A DNA stretch of 5,821 nucleotides from Candidatus Bathyarchaeota archaeon (GTDB lineage: Archaea; Thermoproteota; Bathyarchaeia; Bathyarchaeales; Bathycorpusculaceae). How positions within the stretch are numbered: position 1 is the stretch's first letter; every line of letters starts with the position of its first letter. Both the position numbers and the translations under genes were made by a program. The notes under the pieces were generated by a model, which saw nothing but the letters and a program-made list of their open reading frames with translations, did no database searches and was not told the origin of the DNA. Shown here piece after piece: positions 1 through 4,418 of the stretch. Where the stretch lies: contig DUHG01000080.1 of assembly GCA_013330975.1 (NCBI GenBank), positions 551 to 6,371 on the forward strand, in the 5' to 3' direction.

Positions 1-57
1 CTGGTTCTTATTCCACCGGATGAAATAGAACAGCAGACCCAACAACCCCAACACTGA
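1..57 (+). CDS. C-terminal end of an upstream protein (partial)
   Basis: Frame 1 is open from the window edge and ends at TGA (55-57), giving 18 residues: LVLIPPDEIEQQTQQPQH. The hydrophobic stretch followed by a Pro/Gln-rich polar tail is a plausible protein end, but too little is present to name a family. The next gene starts 31 nt downstream on the same strand, which fits an operon with the two membrane-protein genes that follow. This could also be a chance open stretch, since it is short. The full gene lies outside the window. Confidence 0.5.
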   Translation: MVLIPPDEIEQQTQQPQH

Positions 58-88
58 TGACTTTCCAATTTGACAAGAAGGTTCCAGA

Positions 89-877
89 ATGAACGTGCCT
101 ATTCGAATGCTAGGCATAGTGACTCTGATTTTCTGGACAATCCTGATAGGATTCATTGCGTCTGCGGGCTACTCAATGAAAGACGTCAAGTTTGATGTGG
201 GCGAGCCTGAATTCACTGCAAATGAGAATGGAGACGTAACATTTTGCCTACCGTTTTACGTGGGCAACGATGGCTACTTCAGCTTGAAAGCTTTGAACAT
301 AACCACGATAATCTATGGTGAGCAAGGTTCTGAGCTTGCCAAAAACTCAACTTTTGTAGCCACTATCGAGGGAGGACAAACCGTAACAATTTTGCATAAT
401 GTGACTGTCAGCGTTAGACAGCTCGTTGAGGAGAATCAGCAACTATTGCTCAATGACACTATACTCAATGCTGAGGCCATGGTCGAACTTGAATTTGCCG
501 AGTTGATGCCCGTTCAGCTTTCAACAAACTTCACTCTACCCTGGGGGGCACCATTCCATAATCTAATGCTTGACGAGCCGCAATACGGCGGCACTAGACA
601 ATCAAAAATAGGAGTCGCCGTTCCACTGAGTTTCGGAAATCATGCGGTGTTCGACATTGATGGAACGATTTCCGCAGGTCTCTATGACAATTCCGGTGCA
701 CTTTTAGCCGAGAGCCAGACACAAGTCTCTGTGCCCGCGAGATCAAACTTCAATGGCGAATTGAGCTTCCTCGCGCCATTAAGTATAGTCTCTCAGTCTT
801 CGGTAGGTGGGCATGTCAAATTGTCCTTCTCAACGTCACTTTTTGAATTCGGTCCTGTGGTAATCCCTTATGGTTGA
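89..877 (+). CDS. Membrane-anchored two-domain surface protein, LEA14-like, unknown function
   Basis: 262 residues. One hydrophobic segment at about residues 8-29 follows a short N-terminus with a single Arg; it is a signal anchor or uncleaved signal, so the rest probably lies outside the cell. The remainder is beta-rich and appears to be two related halves, about 33-155 and 157-262. Each opens with a similar element (VGEPEF at 37-42, LDEPQY at 161-166) and continues with alternating strands, reminiscent of LEA14/WHy-type beta-sandwich domains; this is resemblance by eye only. Five N-x-S/T sequons (N70, N86, N104, N122, N147) all lie in the first half, compatible with archaeal surface N-glycosylation. 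The start is supported by AAGAAGG at 75-81, 7 nt upstream. Its stop overlaps the start of the next membrane-protein gene, so the two are probably co-translated. Function is not recognised. Confidence 0.85.
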   Translation: MNVPIRMLGIVTLIFWTILIGFIASAGYSMKDVKFDVGEPEFTANENGDVTFCLPFYVGNDGYFSLKALNITTIIYGEQGSELAKNSTFVATIEGGQTVTILHNVTVSVRQLVEENQQLLLNDTILNAEAMVELEFAELMPVQLSTNFTLPWGAPFHNLMLDEPQYGGTRQSKIGVAVPLSFGNHAVFDIDGTISAGLYDNSGALLAESQTQVSVPARSNFNGELSFLAPLSIVSQSSVGGHVKLSFSTSLFEFGPVVIPYG

Positions 878-1322
878 AAAAGACAAAAAGAAACCCAATC
901 GAATCAAAGACATATCGTCTAGAATAACAATTGCCACAGTAAAAGCTACGCTGATTTACCTAGTCTACTTTGCTGTTTCTCCATTCATAATGCCGTTAAT
1001 AGCGGTAGTCCCTGGGCTGGCAGGATCCATTGAAATATTCGTTGCGATCTACATAACGCTCATGATTCTTGGAGATTTAACAGCAGGGACAATTTACAAC
1101 TGCTTCTTGAACGTTGGACGCGCCCTTTTCGTTATTGCATATTTGGTCTTGTCTATAGGGGATGGGATATTCACCACGAGTTTTGAGGGATTTGCTCTGA
1201 CTGTTGACCTGACGCTGGTATACACGATTGCTGCAATGCTTAGCCTGCTTGGACTATCAAAAGCAGTTTTGCAGGCAATTAATTTCATGAGCGAAAGAGC
1301 TGAAAGCGGAACTAAGCCTTAA
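870..1322 (+). CDS. Small four-helix integral membrane protein, unknown function
   Basis: 150 residues. A basic cytoplasmic N-terminus (KDKKKPNRIK at 4-13) precedes four predicted transmembrane segments at about 26-47, 54-75, 84-104 and 108-130; the C-terminus is polar (SERAESGTKP). Acidic residues sit in or at the edge of helices (E55, D69, D98, D113), which could be functional, but no transporter or enzyme motif is recognised. The ATG at 870 overlaps the last 8 nt of the preceding gene (ATG...TGA), a typical translational-coupling arrangement, and no separate SD is visible. This pairs it with the surface-anchored protein upstream, and together they may form a membrane complex; that is inference. 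The stop codon lies in the loop of the transcription terminator. A 64-aa reading frame on the opposite strand here is a shadow. Confidence 0.8.
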   Translation: MVEKDKKKPNRIKDISSRITIATVKATLIYLVYFAVSPFIMPLIAVVPGLAGSIEIFVAIYITLMILGDLTAGTIYNCFLNVGRALFVIAYLVLSIGDGIFTTSFEGFALTVDLTLVYTIAAMLSLLGLSKAVLQAINFMSERAESGTKP

Positions 1323-1339
1323 CGATCAGGCTTATTTTT
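1313..1339 (+). terminator. Hairpin/T-run terminator ending the membrane-protein operon
   Basis: A perfect 7-bp stem, TAAGCCT (1313-1319) with AGGCTTA (1328-1334), encloses an 8-nt loop and is followed at once by five T (1335-1339). The TAA stop of the upstream gene (1320-1322) is inside the loop. Further T-rich tracts follow to about 1375, in keeping with U-tract-dependent termination in archaea. Confidence 0.65.
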
Positions 1340-1415
1340 CTCATATTTGCGTCCTAGATTTTTCTCTCTTTATCTCACAGGATGACTATGTGATCTAAGC
1401 TCTCTTGCGATAACA

Positions 1416-1450
1416 TTTTTAGACAGCAAGAAATGTTGTGGTTAAGGTGA
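1416..1450 (+). promoter_or_regulatory. Possible promoter and Shine-Dalgarno for the coiled-coil gene
   Basis: TTTTTAGA at 1416-1423 is a weak TATA-like box about 35-40 nt before the ATG at 1457. AGGTGA at 1445-1450 is a good match to the archaeal SD, with 6 nt to the ATG. The SD is the stronger signal and fixes the start. The GTG at 1448 is ruled out because its frame stops after seven codons. The TATA assignment is tentative. Confidence 0.4.
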
Positions 1451-1456
1451 AATTCG

Positions 1457-1636
1457 ATGGGCTATGGTAGCGCAGGCACACCGCCTTGGGTCGACGAAGA
1501 AACAATTGACCACGAGAAGAAGGAAAATGAAGCTGCCAAGAATGCAGCGAAATTGAAAAGGCTTCAAAATGAAAACGAAACCCTCAAGAAGCGCATAAAA
1601 CATCTCGAAGATGAACTGCAGAAGCTCAAGAAATAA
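1457..1636 (+). CDS. Small coiled-coil (leucine-zipper-like) protein, 59 aa
   Basis: Reads ATG (1457) to TAA (1634-1636). The N-terminus MGYGSAGTPPWVDEE is short, Gly/Pro-rich and probably flexible. From about residue 14 the chain is highly charged and helical. Leucines fall in exact heptads (L36, L43, L50, L57), with L33, I47 and L54 at the second core position and N40 as the one polar core residue, a pattern typical of parallel dimeric coiled coils. There are no basic-region or zinc motifs, so a bZIP-like DNA-binding role is not supported; an oligomerisation or adaptor role is more likely but unproven. A strong SD (AGGTGA, 1445-1450) supports real translation. It is apparently monocistronic: terminator upstream, and the next gene convergent. 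Family not recognised. Confidence 0.75.
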   Translation: MGYGSAGTPPWVDEETIDHEKKENEAAKNAAKLKRLQNENETLKKRIKHLEDELQKLKK

Positions 1637-1680
1637 TCTCTTTTCTCCGCAGGCAAACGAGTTCCGCTGGAAATATCGAT

Positions 1681-2157
1681 CTAAAGTTTCTTAGTCATTA
1701 CATACGCGTCTTCGCCGTCAGAATAGTATCCACCAATAGTCCGGCTGATTTCAAAACCTAGTTTCTTGTAAAGCTTTATCCCTGCATCATTTGTCACTCG
1801 AACTTCAAGATAGCATTGCTTTGCTTTGTAGAACCGCATTCCTTCAATAGCTGTATTTATCAATGCCTGAGCAACGCCCTTCCGCCTATTTTGAGGCATC
1901 ACGGCAATTGAAACAACATGTCCTTTTCGGATCAAGCCGCCTAAACCCAGGTTGGATAAGCCCACTTCAACGCGATTCATAATGTACCCAACGATCTCGC
2001 CATCTTGCTCGGCTACAATGAACGTTTCTGGGAAGCGCTCGTGAAGATCCATGAAGAAGTAATCTGTATAGTTCTCTGGCAATGCTGCCCGATTAATATT
2101 CATCACCGCCTGGAGGTCGTCGGGCGTGAACTTGCGGATTCTGAAGGTCTGAAGCAT
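1681..2157 (-). CDS. rimI: Archaeal Ard1/Naa10-like N-terminal acetyltransferase (RimI family GNAT)
   Basis: 158 residues, the usual length. The protein transfers acetyl from acetyl-CoA to the alpha-amino group of protein N-termini in the cytoplasm. GNAT landmarks: beta-strand start FRIRKFTPDDL (5-15); the peptide-binding motif LPENY (26-30) that marks Naa10/Ard1 proteins; VGYIMNRVE (56-64); strand GHVVSIAV (79-86) leading to the acetyl-CoA pyrophosphate loop R91-x-x-G94-x-A96; motif B N123 to GFE (134-136), with Y130; and the C-terminal YYSDGEDAYVM (144-154), characteristic of the archaeal/eukaryal NatA catalytic type. This places it with Sulfolobus Ard1 rather than bacterial RimI, though archaeal copies are often labelled rimI. 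It starts 69 nt after the LarA-family gene on the same strand. A weak SD-like AGGCGA lies 4 nt before the ATG. It converges with the coiled-coil gene, 44 nt from its stop. Confidence 0.92.
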   Translation of the reverse strand: MLQTFRIRKFTPDDLQAVMNINRAALPENYTDYFFMDLHERFPETFIVAEQDGEIVGYIMNRVEVGLSNLGLGGLIRKGHVVSIAVMPQNRRKGVAQALINTAIEGMRFYKAKQCYLEVRVTNDAGIKLYKKLGFEISRTIGGYYSDGEDAYVMTKKL

Positions 2158-2191
2158 TGTCTCGCCTTTATAGTGACATTTTCATACTCAA

Positions 2192-2197
2192 CTTAAA
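2192..2197 (-). promoter_or_regulatory. Possible TATA-like box for the acetyltransferase gene
   Basis: On the minus strand TTTAAG (2197-2192) lies about 35-40 nt before the ATG at 2157, the position expected for an archaeal TATA box giving a leader of roughly 12 nt. No T-run terminator is seen between the LarA-family gene and this gene, so read-through is equally possible. A second TATAAA on the minus strand (2172-2167) is too close to the start to serve. Confidence 0.28.
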
Positions 2198-2226
2198 CAT
2201 TACGATAGTATTGTGACATAGGCTCC

Positions 2227-3516
2227 CTATTCTTTTGAGGTCTCCTCTTGTGCTGTTCTTACCTCTGGCAATACGTAGCTTCCGTACGGCATTGTCCACA
2301 CCCTTGCCCCGGAGCCTGCAAGTTTGAAAGCTTCTGTCAAAGCATCGTTTACTGCCCGCGCCGTTTTCAGTTTGAAGACGCTTGTTGCATAGTATTCGGG
2401 CATGGACGAAACAAGAATCATCTGATGATTCTGCAGAGTCTTAAGCAGGTAGTATGCTTTGTGTCCACCCAGCACAAAATTACGTTTGACTTCACGTTCA
2501 ACTGCCTTCAATTCACCCAGCTTCGCCATCCAATCATAAAAAACTTGATTGCCATAGCCTTCCTCGCATTCTGCAACGAGGATTATGACTCCCCCACGCT
2601 TGACAATCTCAAGACAATTGTCTACAGCCTTGTAGGCTTGGAAGAGATTAATATCCGCTGGGTGACCACCAGGGCTGACAACCACTATGTCCCCCCGCCT
2701 GTCTACTGTAACGCGATACATTTCGTCAACTGCCTTCACTGCTTCGCGAAAAGCCTCCTCCAAATCCCCTGCGAAAGCTTTTACGATCTCACCTTTGTCG
2801 TTTGAGATTGTGTTTACTATGAAGTCGACCTTGGCAAGCCTGGCTGCTTCGGTCATGTCCTCGTGAACAGGATTACCCTGAAGAATTCCCGTTCGTGCAC
2901 TCGCGCTGAGGAGCATTGCATGATTATGCTGAATCGTCTCCAAACCGGCGACAGCTGGCAAGACGCTCTTGCGTCCGCCTCCGTAACCAGCGTAATAGTG
3001 AAATCCTACATCCCCCAGGAGAATCTTGACGTTTGCTCCCGCAAAGACCGGGTTTAGATAAACCTTGTTTCCATGTGTCTTAGTGTTTCCAACATAAACA
3101 AGGTCAGTCGCTTTGCAGTCATGGCTTATGGTTTTCAAACGCTGGTAGGCTTCTTCGCCAAGGATTCTCTTCGCTTCCTCATCGGTTGTAGCTCGATGGG
3201 TCCCACAGCCAAAAATAACCGTGACATTCTCATCGTTGACGCCTGCCAAATTGAGTTCGGCAATAACCGGCAAAATCATCATGTCTGTTGGGGCATGTCT
3301 TGAAGCATCATCTACAACTATTGCAACTTTGTCATCCGGCTTGGCAATCTCGCCAAGTTTCTTGGAGCCAATCGGAGTTGAAAGAGCTCTTTCAACTTCA
3401 GCCCTTGCATCCTCTGCACCAGGTAAATCCTTTGGAGTGATCGATCCAAGTAGGTTTCTCGCTGGGATTCTGATGCAAACATCGGTTTTTCCGTAAGGAA
3501 GCCAAACATCTACCAT
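2227..3516 (-). CDS. larA: LarA-family nickel-pincer-nucleotide enzyme (lactate racemase-like)
   Basis: 429 residues, full family length. LarA enzymes interconvert 2-hydroxyacid stereoisomers by hydride transfer through a nickel-pincer nucleotide cofactor. Residues match those known from Lactiplantibacillus plantarum LarA almost one for one: D69/D70 and R73 (its D72, R75), H107 in GCGTHR (H108), H173 and K183 in FHYYAGYGGGRKS (H174 and the cofactor-bound lysine K184), H199 (H200), and Q293/K296 in FQAYK (Q295/K298). The enzyme is therefore predicted to be active with the cofactor covalently bound. The family includes racemases and epimerases for substrates other than lactate, so the substrate is not assigned. 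No larB, larC or larE (cofactor synthesis) is in the window. The ATG at 3516 gives the standard N-terminus (VWLPYGKTDV) but has only a weak SD. It is probably transcribed from its own promoter and possibly with the acetyltransferase gene downstream. Confidence 0.93.
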   Translation of the reverse strand: MVDVWLPYGKTDVCIRIPARNLLGSITPKDLPGAEDARAEVERALSTPIGSKKLGEIAKPDDKVAIVVDDASRHAPTDMMILPVIAELNLAGVNDENVTVIFGCGTHRATTDEEAKRILGEEAYQRLKTISHDCKATDLVYVGNTKTHGNKVYLNPVFAGANVKILLGDVGFHYYAGYGGGRKSVLPAVAGLETIQHNHAMLLSASARTGILQGNPVHEDMTEAARLAKVDFIVNTISNDKGEIVKAFAGDLEEAFREAVKAVDEMYRVTVDRRGDIVVVSPGGHPADINLFQAYKAVDNCLEIVKRGGVIILVAECEEGYGNQVFYDWMAKLGELKAVEREVKRNFVLGGHKAYYLLKTLQNHQMILVSSMPEYYATSVFKLKTARAVNDALTEAFKLAGSGARVWTMPYGSYVLPEVRTAQEETSKE

Positions 3517-3539
3517 GTACCATCAACCAAGTGTACTTA

Positions 3540-3555
3540 GAAGAGAGAACTCTTC
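3540..3555. repeat. Perfect 6-bp inverted repeat at the predicted LarA-gene transcription start
   Basis: GAAGAG (3540-3545), AGAA, CTCTTC (3550-3555). It lies between the TATA-like box and the start codon of the LarA-family gene, so it could be a repressor operator or a hairpin at the 5' end of the mRNA. No regulator can be assigned from the sequence. Confidence 0.35.
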
Positions 3556-3560
3556 AACAG

Positions 3561-3567
3561 CTTTTAA
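3561..3567 (-). promoter_or_regulatory. TATA-like box for the LarA-family gene
   Basis: Minus-strand TTAAAAG (3567-3561), within GGCTTAAAAG, lies about 45 nt before the ATG at 3516. Taking the usual distance of about 25 nt to initiation, transcription would begin near 3539 with a leader of about 22 nt. A perfect inverted repeat lies at that predicted start (3540-3555). Assigned by position and sequence only. Confidence 0.45.
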
Positions 3568-3735
3568 GCCTTATTAACTTTGTCAGAAGCAGAGTAAACG
3601 AGTTTTCTATCCTTTTCCTAATTTCTTCTTAGCTGACAGAGGCAATTTTCCTTGATTTCTTGTAGTGTGGTTAACCAGAGCGTCCATGGTCTCAGCGCAA
3701 AACTGATTTGAAATCGTAGCAATCTTTCAGAATGC
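3568..3735. other. Intergenic stretch with no gene seen
   Basis: This separates the LarA-gene promoter from the terminator of the RHH unit. The plus strand is pyrimidine-rich at about 3600-3665. A 10-bp perfect palindrome, TGGTTAACCA, occurs at 3668-3677. No open frame with a ribosome-binding site, and no tRNA-like or box C/D-like element, was recognised on either strand. Confidence 0.5.
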
Positions 3736-3756
3736 AAAAAAGCAGATTGGGTCTGC
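3736..3756 (-). terminator. Hairpin/T-run terminator after the RHH transcription unit
   Basis: Read on the minus strand: GCAGA, loop CCCAA, TCTGC (plus-strand arms 3752-3756 and 3742-3746), followed directly by six T (3741-3736). The hairpin begins about 20 nt beyond the TAG of the frame at 3777-4103 and nowhere near the stop of the short RHH frame (4069). That makes the longer frame the likely end of the transcription unit. Confidence 0.6.
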
Positions 3757-3776
3757 AACGAAAAAGAGGGGAGTTG

Positions 3777-4103
3777 CTATACGTCTTCCATTTGATAGAG
3801 ATCTAAATCGATTTTTAGCGGTTTCTCGCGGTCACAAGCTGGTTCCAAATCATACAGTTTTGTTCCCACTTTTCCCAATTTGTCTGCCTTCAGACTCGCA
3901 TTAGTTACTGTGGCATCCTCCTGTTTCAGGACTTGACAGGGAACGATCTCCAAACTGCGAATAGCGAAAGCATTGCTCTCAAGCATTTTCCCAACGCTTC
4001 CTAGATCAACCTTGCTCGATTGTTCAACGTCCAACTGGCATTTCAGTGCCGCCTCAGCTTGTTCATGCTTAGTCAACGCCTCTTCGCCTCCAAACCTCAG
4101 CAC
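3777..4103 (-). CDS. Continuation or overlapping gene after the RHH regulator; possible +1 frameshift
   Basis: 108 residues if started at GTG 4103; stop TAG at 3777-3779. It overlaps the 3' end of the RHH gene by 35 nt in the +1 frame, and its frame is closed by a TGA at 4109-4107 just upstream, so any join to the RHH frame must fall at about 4071-4106. No SD precedes the GTG. Reading the codons shows mostly purine, G-rich first positions and no rare clusters, which looks coding. A hairpin/T-run terminator lies about 20 nt past the stop. The protein is soluble and charged, with a helical start (EEALTKHEQAEAALK, about 7-21), three cysteines and an acidic end (LDLYQMEDV). No domain is recognised; it lacks the His-rich metal site of NikR. 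Either this is the C-terminal domain of a frameshifted (or misread) RHH protein of about 145 residues, or a separate coupled gene. Confidence 0.5.
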   Translation of the reverse strand: MLRFGGEEALTKHEQAEAALKCQLDVEQSSKVDLGSVGKMLESNAFAIRSLEIVPCQVLKQEDATVTNASLKADKLGKVGTKLYDLEPACDREKPLKIDLDLYQMEDV

Positions 4104-4224
4104 TGATCAAGTCTCGGATAGCCACGCGGATGGCTTCGGCACGATTTGGATAGAAACACTCATTAACGAGTTGATCTAACGCCTTTATGTAAGTCTCTGG
4201 CAGATACAGCGTAATTAACTTCAT
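4069..4224 (-). CDS. Ribbon-helix-helix (CopG/MetJ-Arc type) transcription regulator, 51 aa
   Basis: Reads ATG (4224-4222) to TAA (4071-4069). The protein is essentially one RHH domain: the DNA-contacting strand KLITLYLP (2-9), helix A ETYIKALDQLVNE (10-22), the turn FYPNRAEAIR (24-33), in which PNRAEAIR is the conserved helix-B entry (PSRSEAIR in many relatives), and helix B to about residue 46, ending EVWRRRGVD. RHH proteins bind DNA as dimers, often at palindromes near their own promoter. The start is secured by a strong SD, AAGGGAG (4236-4230), 5 nt before the ATG. It is divergent from the tRNA methylthiotransferase gene, with an AT-rich palindrome between them. The abrupt end right after the RHH domain, with an overlapping coding-like frame running on, suggests either a compact stand-alone regulator or a frameshifted longer one. 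The target is unknown. Confidence 0.82.
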   Translation of the reverse strand: MKLITLYLPETYIKALDQLVNECFYPNRAEAIRVAIRDLISAEVWRRRGVD

Positions 4225-4263
4225 TTTTTCTCCCTTGATAAGTCAACACAACATATACACTCA

Positions 4264-4284
4264 CATTATACTTATTATATTATG
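4264..4284. promoter_or_regulatory. Imperfect palindrome, candidate RHH operator overlapping the RHH promoter
   Basis: The arms are CATTATA (4264-4270) and TATTATG (4278-4284), separated by 7 nt; 6 of 7 pairs match. It lies 40-60 nt before the RHH start codon, where the TATA box for that gene should be: the minus strand reads TAATATAA within this stretch. A dimeric RHH protein binding here would repress its own transcription. The AT-rich composition makes chance palindromes common. Confidence 0.35.
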
Positions 4285-4319
4285 AGACAAATATGCTTCA
4301 ATCATGTTCGTACAAGAGC

Positions 4320-4390
4320 TTATAAATTAACTGTCAGGGGAGTTGCAGTTTACTGTTAAAACTCGACCAAAAATACCTCTAAGTTTTTAT
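4320..4390 (+). promoter_or_regulatory. Promoter region of the tRNA methylthiotransferase gene
   Basis: TTTTTAT at 4384-4390 lies about 30 nt before the ATG at 4419 and would give a near-leaderless mRNA. This agrees with the absence of an SD before the ATG (the bases there are CGTGAAACA). A stronger consensus TATA, TTATAAAT at 4320-4327, lies about 95 nt upstream and could drive a longer leader or, read the other way, minus-strand transcription. Two copies of TT(A/T)ACTGT (4327-4334 and 4349-4356) lie between them. Confidence 0.45.
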
Positions 4391-4418
4391 CCAATATATC
4401 TTCATTAAACGTGAAACA

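Noticed and set aside
1380..1440. A possible box C/D small RNA suggested by GATGA-like and GTGATC sequences.
   Set aside because: No proper C box (RTGATGA) paired with a CTGA D box at suitable spacing could be found.
2414..2432. A 19-bp perfect palindrome (9-bp arms, one central base) inside the LarA-family gene.
   Set aside because: It falls on the codons for NHQMIL in a well-conserved protein region, far from any promoter; most likely a codon coincidence.
2248..2805. A 185-codon plus-strand frame, and several other open frames, opposite the LarA-family gene.
   Set aside because: These are shadows of a clear family member on the other strand; their Cys/His-rich, low-sense translations show no domain.
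3668..3677. The palindrome TGGTTAACCA as an operator for the LarA-family gene.
   Set aside because: It lies about 100 bp upstream of the likely TATA box, is single-copy, and 10-bp palindromes arise by chance; noted only as intergenic content.
3777..4224. The RHH gene plus its continuation as a NikR-type nickel regulator, given the neighbouring nickel enzyme.
   Set aside because: NikR has a C-terminal ACT-like domain with conserved His and Cys metal ligands; the continuation has no matching His pattern.
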